Numbered from the stretch's first letter, positions 35,584 to 45,742 are shown. The stretch: DNA of 64,000 bases from DASRIA01 sp963768885 (GCA_963768885.1 CAVYJN010000007.1:310001-374000); one strand, 5' to 3'. Notes: generated by a model from the letters alone, not told the origin. Program-made: numbers and translations.

Positions 35584-36888
35584 TTGCCGTCGCCGTCGTC
35601 CAAAACGGCACGGCGCGGGGCTGTGTGCCCCCCGCCGGCCGGTGCATATGGAAGCCCCGCGCGTGTTCGTGCGCCGCGGGTCGTGCTCGCGCTCGCGCTC
35701 GCCGCCGCGTCGATGGCCGGGCCGGTCGCGGCACACGCCGCGAGCGGCGGCACCGGCGTGACGCCCGCTCCCTCCCCCGCTCCCCGCCCCGCGAAGGGGC
35801 CGGGCCCGATCGTGCTCGACGTGCGCTGCGTGTCGAACCCGGGCGGCCCGTGCGTGGAGAGCCACCGCGCCACGCCCGGAGCCTCCGTTCGCCTGATCGG
35901 CCGCAACCTGGGCGCCTCGGCGCTGATCGTGTTCTACGGCGAGCGCGGCCCCAAGGACGACGTCACCGCGCCGGCGTCGCCGGTCTCGGCGCGCAGGGCG
36001 ACGGCATCGGTGCCGGCCGGCGCGCACACCGGCCCCGTCGCGGTCGTGGACCTGGCGGGCAGGCGCTCGCGGCGCTGGAGCGGCCTGCTCGTGGAGAGCC
36101 TTCAGCCCGCGTTCGGGGTGCTGCGTCCCGCGGGTGTCCCCGCTCCCGTCGAGGCAGCCGTGTCGGAGCCGCGCAAGCTCTTCTACGGCGGGCCCCAGAA
36201 GGCCGTCTTCTCCTACCGCGCGCTCGGCAACAGCCCGATGGACCTGCGCGTCAACCTGGTGCGGGCCGGCGACAACAGCGTGGTGCAGTTCTGGGACAAG
36301 CCGCGCGTCGCCCCGGGAACGGTCAACCGCGTGCTGTGGACCGGAGCGGTCGGCGGCCGCGTGCCCCGCGAGGCCCGCTACTCGTTCGTGATCTCGACCG
36401 GCGGCGCGACCACGGCCGCCGTGCGCGCGACGACCGAGGGCCAGGACGAGTCGATCACGGTCTACGACCACATGTTCCCGATACGCGGCGCGCACGAATT
36501 CGGTTCGGGCGCGGCGCGGTTCGGCGCCGGGCGCACGGGCCATTCGCACCAGGGCCAGGACGTGTTCGCCGCCTGCGGCACACCGCTGGTCGCGGCTCGC
36601 GGCGGCAAGGTCAGGTTCTCCGGGTTCCACTCCGCGGCGGGCTACTACGTCGTGATCGACGGCAAGGGAACCGGCGCGGACAACGCGTACATGCACCTGC
36701 GCGAGCGCGCCGACGTGCAGGTCGGCGACCGCGTCTACACCGGCCAGGAGATCGGTGCGGTGGGCGACACCGGCGACGCGGTCGGGTGCCACCTGCACTT
36801 CGAGGAGTGGACCGCGCCCGGCTGGTACGAAGGCGGGCGCCCGATCGATCCACTCCCCGACCTGAAGCGCTGGGACCGGACCAGCTGA
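35584..36888 (+). CDS. Secreted M23-family peptidoglycan endopeptidase
   Basis: A 434-residue exported protein with an unusually long basic leader and signal peptide (VVLALALAAASMAGPVAAHA) near residue 30-50. The C-terminal LytM/M23 domain has the zinc ligands in GHSHQGQDVFAAC (His...Asp) and CHLHFEEW (HxH), with KGTGADNAYMHL between. The middle (residues 80-270) is beta-rich and may bind the cell wall. It should cut peptide cross-links. The TTG start is supported by GAGAGG eight bases before it. The c-di-AMP riboswitch directly upstream ties it to cell-wall homeostasis, as for actinobacterial rpf genes. Confidence 0.9.
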   Translation: MPSPSSKTARRGAVCPPPAGAYGSPARVRAPRVVLALALAAASMAGPVAAHAASGGTGVTPAPSPAPRPAKGPGPIVLDVRCVSNPGGPCVESHRATPGASVRLIGRNLGASALIVFYGERGPKDDVTAPASPVSARRATASVPAGAHTGPVAVVDLAGRRSRRWSGLLVESLQPAFGVLRPAGVPAPVEAAVSEPRKLFYGGPQKAVFSYRALGNSPMDLRVNLVRAGDNSVVQFWDKPRVAPGTVNRVLWTGAVGGRVPREARYSFVISTGGATTAAVRATTEGQDESITVYDHMFPIRGAHEFGSGAARFGAGRTGHSHQGQDVFAACGTPLVAARGGKVRFSGFHSAAGYYVVIDGKGTGADNAYMHLRERADVQVGDRVYTGQEIGAVGDTGDAVGCHLHFEEWTAPGWYEGGRPIDPLPDLKRWDRTS

Positions 36889-36926
36889 ACCGCGGGGCGC
36901 GCCGGTGCGCCCCGTGACGAGCAGCG

Positions 36927-37208
36927 TCAGGTGCGCAGCGCGTGACCGCGGTCGCGGTCGACCGCGAAGCGGCTGACCAGCCACAGCAGCAGCATCGACG
37001 CGGCGACCGCGACCAGGAAGCTCCCGATGTCGAACTCGTCCGCGTCCGCGATGCCGAACACCTCGGTCGCGAGGAACCCGCCGGCGACCGCGCCGACGAT
37101 GCCCAGCACGATCGTCCAAAGCAGCCCGATCGGCTGGCGCCCGGGCAGCAACAGCCGGGCGACAAGGCCTACGACGAGGCCCCAGATGATCCAAGAGATG
37201 ATTCCCAT
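36927..37208 (-). CDS. GlsB/YeaQ/YmgE-family small membrane protein
   Basis: A 93-residue protein with about three membrane helices. MGIISWIIWGLVVGLVARLLLPG and the following GLLWTIVLGIVGAVAGGFLA are the family signature, usually 80-90 residues (transglycosylase-associated). These are often stress-induced; molecular role is unknown. GAGAGGA precedes the ATG. Its C-terminal helix and basic tail FAVDRDRGHALRT extend slightly beyond the core. Confidence 0.87.
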   Translation of the reverse strand: MGIISWIIWGLVVGLVARLLLPGRQPIGLLWTIVLGIVGAVAGGFLATEVFGIADADEFDIGSFLVAVAASMLLLWLVSRFAVDRDRGHALRT

Positions 37209-37318
37209 CGGTCCTCTCTTCCCTGGTTGAGTGGTGCGATGGGACGTTGCCCGTGACCTGGGCTGCGCAAACCGGGCGCTGTAGTCCTGAAGACGCGTGG
37301 AGGCTCGGCCCCGGCGGG

Positions 37319-38920
37319 CTACTCCCACTCGATCGTGCTCGGGGGCTTCGAGGAGATGTCGAGCGCGACCCGGTTCACGTGCGGGATCTCGTTGATGATG
37401 CGGCTCGAGACCTTCTCGAGCAGGTCGTAGGGCAGCCGCGCCCAGTCGGCGGTCATCGCGTCGTCGGAGGTGACCGCCCGGATCACGATCGGGTACGCGT
37501 ACGTGCGCTCGTCGCCCTGCACGCCCACTGAGCGCACGGCGGGCAGCACGGTGAAGGACTGCCACAGCTCGCGATACAGGCCGGCCGCGCGGATCTCCTC
37601 CTGGAGGATCGCGTCCGCGTCGCGCAGGATCGCGAGCCGCTCCTCGTTCACCTCTCCGCCGATCACGCGGATCGCGAGGCCGGGGCCCGGGAAGGGCTGG
37701 CGCCACACCATGCGCTCCGGCAGCCCGAGCTCGGCGCCCACGACGCGCACCTCGTCCTTGAACAGCTGGCGCAGGGGCTCGATCAGGTCGAAGTCGAAGT
37801 GCTCGGGCAGGCCGCCGACGTTGTGGTGGGACTTGATCTTCGCGGCGTCGCCGCTCGCACCGCCGCCGGACTCGATCACGTCCGAGTAGAGCGTGCCCTG
37901 GACCAGGAACTTCACGTCCTCGAGCTTCCCCGCCTCCTCCTCGAACACGCGGATGAACTCCTCGCCGATGATCTTTCGCTTGCGCTCCGGGTCGGTCACG
38001 CCCGCGAGCCGGGCGAGGAACCGCTCGCGCGCGTCCACGTGCACGAGCGGCACGTCGAAGTGCTCGCCGAACGTGCGCACCACCTGCGTCGCCTCGTCCT
38101 TGCGCAGGAGACCGTGGTCGACCAGCACGCAGACGAGCCGGTCGCCGAGCGCGCGGTGCACGATCAGTGCCGCGACGGAGGAGTCCACTCCGCCCGACAG
38201 GCCGCAGATCGCGCGCCCGTCGCCGACCTGTGCACGGATCCGCTCGACCTGCTCCTCCACGATCGAGGCCGGCGTCCACTCCTCCTCGCATCCACACACG
38301 TCACGCAGGAACGTGCGCAGCACCGCGGTGCCGTGCGGGGTGTGCACGACCTCCGGGTGGAACTGGATCCCGTAGAGGCCGCGCTCCACCGACTCGAATG
38401 CCGCGACGGGCGATGCCGGGGACGAGGCCAGCGCCGCGAAGCCGGGCGGCGGCGCGAACACCGTGTCGCGATGGCTCATCCAGCACGTCTGCTCACGCGG
38501 CAGGCCCGCCAGCAGGCGGCCGGTGTCGCGCACCCGCAGCTCCGTGCGCCCGAACTCGGCCACCTCCGCCCCCTCGACGTGCCCGCCCAGCGCGAGCGCC
38601 ATCGCCTGCATCCCGTAACAGATGCCGAGCACCGGAATGCCCAGCTCGAGCAGCTCCGGGCGCAGCGGAGGAGCGTCGTCGGAGTAGACCGACGCGGGGC
38701 CGCCCGAGAGCACGAGGCCGCGCGGGCGGCGGCGCCTCAGCTCCGCGAGCGGTGCGTCGTGGGGCAGCAGCTCCGAGAAGACGCCGCACTCGCGGATCCG
38801 GCGCGCGATCAGCTGGGAGTACTGGCCCCCGAAGTCGAGGACCAGAACCTCCTCGGTGGCGGCGCGCGGCGCGGAGGGCTGGGCGCCCTCGGCCACGGTG
38901 CCGGCCACCGGACTACTCAT
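37319..38920 (-). CDS. guaA: GMP synthase (glutamine-hydrolysing)
   Basis: Converts XMP to GMP. N-terminal class I glutaminase: VLVLDFGGQYSQLIARRI, nucleophile Cys in ILGICYGMQAMA, His/Glu in IQFHPEVVH. The ATP-pyrophosphatase domain has GLSGGVDSSVAALI, and the C-terminal dimerisation domain ends SSKPPSTIEWE. 533 residues is typical. ATG 38920 overlaps the guaB3 stop by eight bases (ATGAGTAG). Confidence 0.97.
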   Translation of the reverse strand: MSSPVAGTVAEGAQPSAPRAATEEVLVLDFGGQYSQLIARRIRECGVFSELLPHDAPLAELRRRRPRGLVLSGGPASVYSDDAPPLRPELLELGIPVLGICYGMQAMALALGGHVEGAEVAEFGRTELRVRDTGRLLAGLPREQTCWMSHRDTVFAPPPGFAALASSPASPVAAFESVERGLYGIQFHPEVVHTPHGTAVLRTFLRDVCGCEEEWTPASIVEEQVERIRAQVGDGRAICGLSGGVDSSVAALIVHRALGDRLVCVLVDHGLLRKDEATQVVRTFGEHFDVPLVHVDARERFLARLAGVTDPERKRKIIGEEFIRVFEEEAGKLEDVKFLVQGTLYSDVIESGGGASGDAAKIKSHHNVGGLPEHFDFDLIEPLRQLFKDEVRVVGAELGLPERMVWRQPFPGPGLAIRVIGGEVNEERLAILRDADAILQEEIRAAGLYRELWQSFTVLPAVRSVGVQGDERTYAYPIVIRAVTSDDAMTADWARLPYDLLEKVSSRIINEIPHVNRVALDISSKPPSTIEWE

Positions 38921-40123
38921 CCAGCGTGGCGACCGCCGCGGGGACCTGCTGGGACTTGCCGTTCGATCCCATGCCGATGTGCTGCTCGCGCTGCAGCTGC
39001 TTGCCCTCGGTCTGGAGGGCGGGCGCGATCATCACCTCCGCGCGGTGGAAGGACGGCACGTCCGCGTACCCGCAGGTCGCCATCGACGTGCGCAGCGCAC
39101 CGAACAGGTTGAAGCTGCCGTCGTTCTCCATCGCGGGGCCGAGCAGGATCTCCTCGAGCGTGCGCGTTCTGCCGCGTCGCGACCCGCGCGCCGCGCGGAA
39201 GCGACGAATGGAAGGTCGCCATGCCCCAGTGGAACCCGCGGCCCGGCGCCTCCTTCGCCCGCGCGAGCGGAGAGCCGATCATCACCGCGTCCGCGCCGCA
39301 GGCAAACGCCTTGGAGATGTCGCCGCCGTTGCGCATGCCGCCGTCGGCGATCACGTTGACGTAGGTCCCGGTCTCGAGCATGTGCTGGGACCGCGCCGCC
39401 TGGACGTCGGCGATCGCGGTGGCCTGCGGGACGCCGATGCCGAGGACGCCCCGGGTCGTGCACGCGGCGCCCGGGCCCGACGCCGACGAGGACGCCCACC
39501 GCACCGGTGCGCATCAGGTGGAGCCCTGTCGAGTAGCTCGCGCAGCCTCCGACGATGCACGGCACGGGCAGGTCGGCGATGAATTCCTTGAGATTGAGCG
39601 GCTCGACCGACGAGGAGACGTGCTCGGCCGAGATCACCGTCCCCTGGACCACGAGCACGTCGAGGCCGGCATCGAGCGCCACGTCGCAGAAGTCGCGGAC
39701 CCGCTGAGGGGTCAGGGACCCCGACGCGACCACGCCCTCGGCCTTGATCTCGCGGACCCGCTGCGCGACCAGCTCGGCCTTCACGGGCTCGCTGTAGATC
39801 TTCTGCATCTCGTGGGTGGCCTGCTCGGGCGGCAGCTTCGAGATCCGCTCGAGCTGCTCGTCGGCATCCTCGTAGCGCGTCCAGATGCCCTCGAGGTTGA
39901 GGACCGCCAGCCCGCCGAGCTTCCCTACGAGGCCCGCCGTGCGGGGCGAGACGACGCCGTCCATCGCGGCCGCGAGCATCGGCAGCTCGAACCGGTAGGG
40001 ACCCAGCGTCCAGGAGATGTCGACGTCGTCGGGGTCGCGCGTGCGGCGCGACGGCACGATCGCGATGTCGTCGAAGCCGTAGCCCCGGCGACCCTTCTTG
40101 CCCTTGCCGATCTCAATCTCCAT
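38913..40123 (-). CDS. guaB3: GuaB3-type IMP dehydrogenase family protein (two frameshifts)
   Basis: Starts MEIEIGKGKKGRRGYGFDDI and continues IVPSRRTRDPDDVDISW, the GuaB3 hallmark in actinobacteria. It has no CBS insert. The catalytic Cys loop reads GVGPGAACTTRGVLGIGVPQ after removing one G near 39475, and the ADGGMRNGGDISKAFACGADAVMIGSP phosphate-binding region is intact. A second frame change lies near 39165, before RTLEEILLGPA; the C-terminus ends AAVATLDE at 38913. GuaB3 proteins have weak or unproven IMP dehydrogenase activity but always neighbour guaA. Possibly converts IMP to XMP for GuaA. Joined length is about 400 residues. Confidence 0.9.
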
Positions 40124-40228
40124 CGCGCAATCCTAGGGTCGCGGGACGACGAAACGGCAGGCGGCTGACGGCGGAGGACGACAACTGACCTTCGATGGTA
40201 CCAACGGCCCACCGGATTACCGGGGGCC

Positions 40229-40247
40229 TTCCCGCAAGGTGCGGGAA
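40229..40247. terminator. Hairpin after pfkB-family gene
   Basis: TTCCCGC/GCGGGAA stem with a five-base loop lies three bases beyond the stop of the minus-strand kinase gene. No T-run, so only moderate support. Confidence 0.4.
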
Positions 40248-40249
40248 CC

Positions 40250-41215
40250 TCAGGCGGTGGCGTCGACCCGGGGCTTCTCGAGCTCCGTGAGGACGACCTC
40301 GTGCTCGAGCCGCTGGGCCGCCCGCGGGTCGAGCACGCCGGCCCCGAGGTGGAGGGTCGACTCGGCGCCGCAGGCGACGCCGAAGCGCAGCGCGTCGGCG
40401 TGGGGCCGCCCCGCATAGCGCGCGGCGAGGTACCCGGCGAGGAACACGTCCCCGGCGCCGATCGCGGACACCGGCTCGAGCGGCTCGACGCGCAGCTCGC
40501 ACAGGGAGCGCTCGTGGTCGCGGCCGACGAGCGCGTAGCAGCCCTCGGCGTGGGTGATGATCGCCTCGCGGGGCCCGCGCTCGCACAGCTCGTAGAGGGC
40601 GAAGATGTGGTCGGAGTCGTCGCGGAACTCGTGCCCGACGAGCTGCTCCGCCTCGCCCGAGTTCGGCGAGACCAGGTCCGGAGTCGCGCGCAGCGCCTGC
40701 TCCATCGGCTCGCCCTCGGCGTCGACCACCGTGGTGACGCCGAGGCGCTTCAGCTCGTTGATCAGCTCGGAGTAGATCCGGTCGTCGACCCCGCGCGGGA
40801 GGCTGCCGGCGAACACGCAGATGTCGGCGCCCTTGGCGAGGTACGTCAGCTTGTCGCAGAACAGCGAGACCTCCGCCTCGGTGACCTCCGGGCCGATCTC
40901 GTTGACCTCGGTCTGGACGCCCGACGTCGGGTCGATCACGGCGGTCGAGGTGCGCGACTCCTCCCCGATCCGCACGAAGTCGCACAGAATGGCCTCCGCG
41001 GTGAGCTGCTCGATGATGCGCGTCCCCGTGGCGCCGCCGGCGAGCCCCGTGGCGATCACCGGCTGGCCGAGCGTCTTCAGCGCGCGGGCGACGTTCACGC
41101 CCTTGCCGCCCGCCATGGTGCGCTGCTCGCTCGAACGATGGCGGCGGCCGATCTGGAAATTCGGCACCGAAAGCGTCTTGTCGATCGCTGCGTTGAGCGT
41201 GACTGTGATGATCAT
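40250..41215 (-). CDS. 1-phosphofructokinase/tagatose-6-P kinase-type PfkB sugar kinase
   Basis: A 321-residue ribokinase-fold enzyme. MIITVTLNAAIDKTLSVPNF is the start typical of the hexose-phosphate kinase branch (FruK/LacC/PfkB), GGKGVNVARALKTLG is the substrate loop, and the ATP site with the catalytic Asp is SAIGAGDVFLAGYLA near residue 245. It would phosphorylate a sugar phosphate at C1 or C6; no PTS genes are adjacent, so the substrate is open. ATG 41215 begins the conserved N-terminus; a GGGGCGG stretch precedes it. Confidence 0.85.
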   Translation of the reverse strand: MIITVTLNAAIDKTLSVPNFQIGRRHRSSEQRTMAGGKGVNVARALKTLGQPVIATGLAGGATGTRIIEQLTAEAILCDFVRIGEESRTSTAVIDPTSGVQTEVNEIGPEVTEAEVSLFCDKLTYLAKGADICVFAGSLPRGVDDRIYSELINELKRLGVTTVVDAEGEPMEQALRATPDLVSPNSGEAEQLVGHEFRDDSDHIFALYELCERGPREAIITHAEGCYALVGRDHERSLCELRVEPLEPVSAIGAGDVFLAGYLAARYAGRPHADALRFGVACGAESTLHLGAGVLDPRAAQRLEHEVVLTELEKPRVDATA

Positions 41216-41299
41216 GCAACCGCCCCCCGGGGCATATCTATACAAGCATGCTCTTCAAGGACGCGCGCGCCCGGTCGCTTTCTTCCCATTCGCCCTCCT

Positions 41300-42535
41300 C
41301 TATTCCGCCTCGGCGGGCCGCCGCATCCGCACGCGTGGCGCGCGCCTGCGGCGCACGGCGAGCCAGATCGCCACGCCCGCCGCGATCAGCACCACCGGCA
41401 ACACGAACGCGCCCAGCTTGCGGATGAGCCCCGCCTCCGGGACGGCGGAGGCGGTCACGAGCGGCGCCGTGCGGACCAGCCGGTTCGCGCGGTAGACGCG
41501 CACCGTCCCGACGCGCGCCCCCTCCGGCAGCGGCCCGGACACCTCGTCGGGTGCCTCCACCACGGTGCGCACGCGCTGTCCCCGGCGCGCCGTCACCGAG
41601 ACTCGCCGGCCGGCGACGAGCCGCGCCTCCTTGTCGCCGAAGTGCGCGACCTGCGCGCGCGCGAGCGTCGCGCCGCTGCGCACGACGGGAACGCGACGGT
41701 AGAGCGAGAGCCCGTAGCGCAGAAGCGCGAGGGTGTCGGCGTCGCGCGCGGCCTCCGAGGGCGCGCCGAGCACGACGGAGACCAGCCGCGCGCCCTTGCG
41801 CGCCGCCGCGCCGACCAGCACGTAGCCGGCGTTCTGCGTGTGCCCGGTCTTGACGCCGTCGACGAACGGGTAGCGCCCCACCAGCCGGTTGCGGTTGGCC
41901 ACGACGCGCGTGCGCGCACCGGTGGTCAGGCGCGCCCGCGGCATGTCGACGGTGGCGGCCAGGAAGTCGTTTGCGAGCACGCGCCGCGCGATCGCCGCGA
42001 GGTCCCGCGCCGAGGAGTGATTCGCGGGCGCGTCGAGGCCGATCGGGTTCGCGAAGCTCGTCCGGGCGAGGCCGAGCGCGCGCGCCCGTTCGTTCATCTG
42101 CGCGACGAACGCGTCCTCGGAACCGGCCGCGCGCACCGCGAGCGTCGCCGCCGCGTCGTTGGCGCTCTCGAGCAGCAGCGCCCGCATCAGGTCGGAGACG
42201 GCCATTCGCTCCCCGGGGCGCAGGTCGATGCGCGACTCGGCGGCGGCCGGCGAGTAGCGCACCGCGCGCACGCGCCGGTCGAGCGGCAACTCGTCGATCG
42301 CGACCAGCGCGGTCATCAGCTTCGTCGCGGAGGCGATCGCGCGCTGGTCCCCCGCCCGGCGCCGGTAGAGGACGTGGCCGTCGCGCGCGTCGAGGAGGAT
42401 CGCCGAGGTCGCCGATACGCGCGGCCCGCGATCGGCGGTGGCGGCGGAGGCGGGCTCGATCGCAGTCGCGATCAGCGCCACCGTCAGTGCCGCGATCGCG
42501 AGCGGCGCCCACCGCGGGCGCCGTGGCGGGCTCAC
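41300..42535 (-). CDS. dacA: D-alanyl-D-alanine carboxypeptidase (PBP5-type, S11)
   Basis: Trims pentapeptides in peptidoglycan. A signal peptide precedes the domain with the three penicillin-binding motifs: SATK (SxxK, near residue 69), SAN (SxN, near residue 124) and KTG near residue 217. A C-terminal domain follows and the protein ends with one membrane helix (residues 380-400) and an Arg-rich tail, so it stays anchored. 411 residues is normal. The GTG start overlaps the LysM stop (GTGA), so the two are made together. Confidence 0.93.
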   Translation of the reverse strand: MSPPRRPRWAPLAIAALTVALIATAIEPASAATADRGPRVSATSAILLDARDGHVLYRRRAGDQRAIASATKLMTALVAIDELPLDRRVRAVRYSPAAAESRIDLRPGERMAVSDLMRALLLESANDAAATLAVRAAGSEDAFVAQMNERARALGLARTSFANPIGLDAPANHSSARDLAAIARRVLANDFLAATVDMPRARLTTGARTRVVANRNRLVGRYPFVDGVKTGHTQNAGYVLVGAAARKGARLVSVVLGAPSEAARDADTLALLRYGLSLYRRVPVVRSGATLARAQVAHFGDKEARLVAGRRVSVTARRGQRVRTVVEAPDEVSGPLPEGARVGTVRVYRANRLVRTAPLVTASAVPEAGLIRKLGAFVLPVVLIAAGVAIWLAVRRRRAPRVRMRRPAEAE

Positions 42536-42951
42536 TCGGCGCCGCCCGAGCCGGTCGCCCCCTCGGCGCCCGTCGCGCCGGTGGCGCCGGAGGCGCGCAG
42601 CCGGATCCGTTGCCCGGTCACGAGGCCCTGCGGGTCGAGGGTCGGGTTGAGCGCCCGCAGCTCCTCCAGCGAGATCCCCGTGCGCTCGGCGATCAGCGCG
42701 AGGTTGTCACCGGCGCGCACCCGGTAGAAGCGCGCCGTCGACCGGGCCGAGGTGCGGTCGGCGCGGCGGCGCTCGCGGCGGCGGGCCGCTGCATCGCGTT
42801 CGCGCGTCGAGGTGGCAGCCGGGCGCTCGGGGGAAGACGACTGCTCGTCCCCGCCCAGCGACGCGATCACCACGATCAGGAACACGACGGCGAAGACTGC
42901 AAGGGCAGCGGGAGCAAGCAGCCTCGTTGAGCTTTGTTGATGGGCGCTCAT
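42532..42951 (-). CDS. LysM-domain membrane protein
   Basis: A 139-residue protein: short cytoplasmic tail, one helix (LLAPAALAVFAVVFLIVVIAS), an Arg/Ser-rich linker, then a single LysM: YRVRAGDNLALIAERTGISLEELRALNPTLDPQGLVTGQRIRL. LysM binds N-acetylglucosamine in peptidoglycan. It ends in Gly-Ala-Thr repeats (SGATGATGAEGATGSGG). It is the first gene before a carboxypeptidase and could help position it at the wall. Confidence 0.88.
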   Translation of the reverse strand: MSAHQQSSTRLLAPAALAVFAVVFLIVVIASLGGDEQSSSPERPAATSTRERDAAARRRERRRADRTSARSTARFYRVRAGDNLALIAERTGISLEELRALNPTLDPQGLVTGQRIRLRASGATGATGAEGATGSGGAE

Positions 42952-43025
42952 GCCCGACGCGATGATACCGGCGCGTCAGTCATCTTCCCTGCAATCGGCG
43001 CACGGCGGGTAAGGCCGCGCAGCCG

Positions 43026-43934
43026 TCAGGCTCCCGTCGCGACCCGCCACGCCTCCGCGCGCAGGCCCTCCGCGACGGGCAGCGCGGCCGCGGCGTCGCC
43101 GGCCTCCACGGCGGCGCCGGCGATCGACCGCGACACGGTCACGAGCGCCGCCCCGGGGCGCCCTCCGAAGGCCGGCGCGAGGTCCTCGACCCGGCCGCCC
43201 TGGGCACCGACGCCGGGCAGCAGCATCACCGCGGCGGGCATCCGCTCGCGCAGCGCGGCGAGCAGCCCCGGCTCGGTCGCGGCCACCACCGCGCCGACGT
43301 CCGAGAGCCCCTCTCGCCCGATGCCGCCGGCCCCAAGCTCGCGCACCAGGTCGGCGAGCCGGTCGCGCAGCGGCGGCTGCCCGGCCGGAGCGGCGTCCTG
43401 GATCTCGGCCGCCCCGGGATTCGAGGTGCGCACGAGCACGAACACGCCCGCCCCCGCCGCGCGCGCGGCGGCCACCAGCGGCTCGAGCGCGTCGCGGCCG
43501 AGCATCGGGTTCGCCGTGACGGCGTCGGCGCCGAGGCCCGGGACGGCGCCCCACGGCGTGTCCGTCTGTCCCAGCTGGGCTTGGGCGTAGACCGCCGCAG
43601 TGTGGGGGACGTCGCCCCGCTTGCCGTCGGCGACGACGAGGAGCCCGGCGGCGCGGGCATGCGCGACGACCTCGCCGAGCGCCCGCGCGCCCGGCCAGCC
43701 GAGGCGCTCGAAGCACGCGAGCTGGAGCTTCACCCCCGCGCAGGCAGGCGCCGTCGCGTCGACGAGCGCCCTGCAGTGCGCCGTGACCGCGGCGGCGGCG
43801 CGCTCGGCCGGCGAGTCGCCGAGCGCCGCGGCGTGGGCGGCAGGCAGCAGCTCGGCCGGATCGGGATCGAGGCCGAGCAGCAGCGGGCTCTCGCGTGCGC
43901 GGACGCGGTCCGCGACGCGATCGCCGAAGGTCAC
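43026..43934 (-). CDS. pyrF: Orotidine 5'-phosphate decarboxylase (type 2)
   Basis: Makes UMP in pyrimidine synthesis. The active-site Lys/Asp motif is LLVVADGKRGDVPHT near residue 95, and the phosphate-binding end reads LLPGVGAQGG. The 302-residue length and the extra N-terminal LLLGLDPDPAELLP segment mark the longer type 2 form found in actinobacteria. GTG 43934 (VTFGDRVAD) was chosen because the conserved N-terminus begins there. No other pyr genes are near. Confidence 0.92.
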   Translation of the reverse strand: MTFGDRVADRVRARESPLLLGLDPDPAELLPAAHAAALGDSPAERAAAAVTAHCRALVDATAPACAGVKLQLACFERLGWPGARALGEVVAHARAAGLLVVADGKRGDVPHTAAVYAQAQLGQTDTPWGAVPGLGADAVTANPMLGRDALEPLVAAARAAGAGVFVLVRTSNPGAAEIQDAAPAGQPPLRDRLADLVRELGAGGIGREGLSDVGAVVAATEPGLLAALRERMPAAVMLLPGVGAQGGRVEDLAPAFGGRPGAALVTVSRSIAGAAVEAGDAAAALPVAEGLRAEAWRVATGA

Positions 43935-43956
43935 CGGGTCGCCGCCCGGCGTCGGG

Positions 43957-44232
43957 TCAGCCCTTGACGGCCGTCTTGAGCGCGGAGCCGGCCGTGAAGC
44001 GCGGCACCTTCCCACCCTTGATGGTGATCCGCTCCCGCGTGCGCGGGTTGACGCCCTGGCGGTCGCCGCGCTCGGCGACATGGAACTTGCCGAAGCCGGT
44101 GAAGTTGATCTCGCCTCCGGACTTGAGGGTGTCGGTGATCGTTCCGAGCACCGACTCGACCGCCTCTGTGGCATCCCTCTTGGAAAGACCGGTCCTGGTG
44201 GCGACCTGGTCGATGAACTCCTGCTTGGTCAC
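43957..44232 (-). CDS. hup: HU-family DNA-binding protein
   Basis: A 91-residue nucleoid protein: TKQEFIDQVATRTGLSKRDATEAV helix pair, EINFTGFGKFHVAERGDRQGVNP (beta arm), and RFTAGSALKTAVKG end. It lacks the long Lys/Ala-rich tail of mycobacterial or streptomycete HupB/HupS, so it is the short form. The GTG start at 44232 follows GGGGGAAG, a good ribosome-binding site. HU binds bent and damaged DNA without sequence preference. Confidence 0.95.
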   Translation of the reverse strand: MTKQEFIDQVATRTGLSKRDATEAVESVLGTITDTLKSGGEINFTGFGKFHVAERGDRQGVNPRTRERITIKGGKVPRFTAGSALKTAVKG

Positions 44233-44382
44233 GCTTCCCCCTTCTTCGGTGGGCAAATCGGCGGGAACCCTAGCAGCGCTCGCGGATGGGGACAAACCAA
44301 CATCCGCATGGGAAAGCCAAAAATGGGCCTGAGCAGCGTCTTCCGAGGCGCGCGCGGGCGCCGGAACGGGCGCTCGCAGGGC

Positions 44383-45742
44383 TCAGGAGCCGCCCACGGT
44401 CATCTCGCGCACGAGCAGCGCCGGAGCCCGGACGCTCCCCCCGAAGGGGACCCAGCGGGCCTCCCCGCCGGCGCTCTGGACGTTCTGCAGCATCGACTCG
44501 AGGTCCGACGCGATCGTGATCTCGCGCACCGGCTCGGCCAGCTCGCCGCCCCGGATCACGCGCCCGGTCGCGCCCACCGAGAAGCTTCCGGAAACGGGGT
44601 TCACGCCGGAGTGCAGGCCGCTCACGCCCATCACGTAGAGCCCGTCCCCGGCCTCCTTCACGAGGTCGATGCCGTTGTCGCCCGGCGCCACGAGCAGGTT
44701 GGTCGCCGACACCGAAGGCGGCGTGCGGTAGGAGCCGCGCAGACCGTTGCCGGTCGACTCGCGGCCGCCCCTGTTCGCCGTGTAGGAGTCGAACAGGAAC
44801 GTGCGCAGCACACCGTCCTCGATCAACGGAGTCGTCTGCTGGGCCACTCCCTCGCCGTCGAAGGGCGCGGTCGCGAGCCCCTCGGGATGCACGCCGTCGT
44901 CGGTGAGCCGGAAGGCCGGGGAGGCGATCCGCTCACCCTCGCGATCGGCGAACAGCGAGCGGCCGCGCTGAACGGCGTCGGCGGAGAGCGTCCGCCCGAT
45001 GATCGACGCGAAGCTCGCGGCGACGAACGGATCGAGCACGACGGGGCAGCGCCGGCTCTCGGGCTGCCGCGCGCCGTGCAGCGCGAGCGCGCGGTCGGCG
45101 GCCTCGCGGCCGACATGCCCGGGATCGAGGTCGTCGGGCCCGCGGCCGACGCCGAAGCCCATGCCGGTCATGCGGTCGGGGCCGTCGCCCGCGAAGGCGT
45201 ACGCGAACGCGTAGCACTGGGTCTCCTCGTAGGAGTCGCAGAAGCCGTTCGAGTTCGCCAGCGCGGCGCGCGCCTGCGCGTCCGAGTAGACGGTGTCCTC
45301 GACGTTCGTGATCAAGCTGTCGCGCTCGCGTGCCGCGCGCTCGACCGCGAGCGCGAGGTCGACGCGGCGCTCCATCGTCCAGCGGTCGAAGCCCGGCGCC
45401 AGCAGGCCCTCGACCGCCGCCGCGCCCGGCCGCGCCGGGATCCCCGCATGCTCGTCGGGCTCCGTGACGCCGGCGGACGCCGCGGCCGCGCGCGCCAGGT
45501 GTCGCAGCCCGTCCTCGCTGAGGTCGGAGCCGTAGGCGTAGCCCGTGCGTCCCTCGCGGAAGACCCTGACCCCGGCTCCCTTCGAGCCGGCCTCGGTGAG
45601 GCTCTCGACCGCGCCCTCGTAGACGCGCACGGTGCGTTCGACGGAGTCCTGGCACCAGGCGTCGGCCTGCGTCGCCGCCCTCCGACAGCGCGGCGTCGAC
45701 CGCGAGGCGCGCGGCCGCTTCGAGATCCGCCCGGTCAGACAT
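44383..45742 (-). CDS. TldE/PmbA-family metalloprotease partner (one frameshift)
   Basis: Partner of TldD in the heterodimeric protease that digests unfolded or modified peptides and matures some RiPPs. The N-terminus MSDRADLEAAARLAVDAAL is in one frame; after an extra G near 45675 it continues TQADAWCQDSVERTVRV and runs in one frame to MTVGGS. Features of TldE include GDNGIDLVKEAGDGLYVMGVSGLHSG and absence of the HExxxH motif that TldD has. Joined length about 450 residues. ATG 45742 overlaps the TldD stop by eight bases. Confidence 0.87.

Noticed and set aside
40301..42727. 808-codon plus-strand open frame
   Set aside because: Runs antisense to the sugar kinase and carboxypeptidase genes, both with clear motifs; this frame has none.
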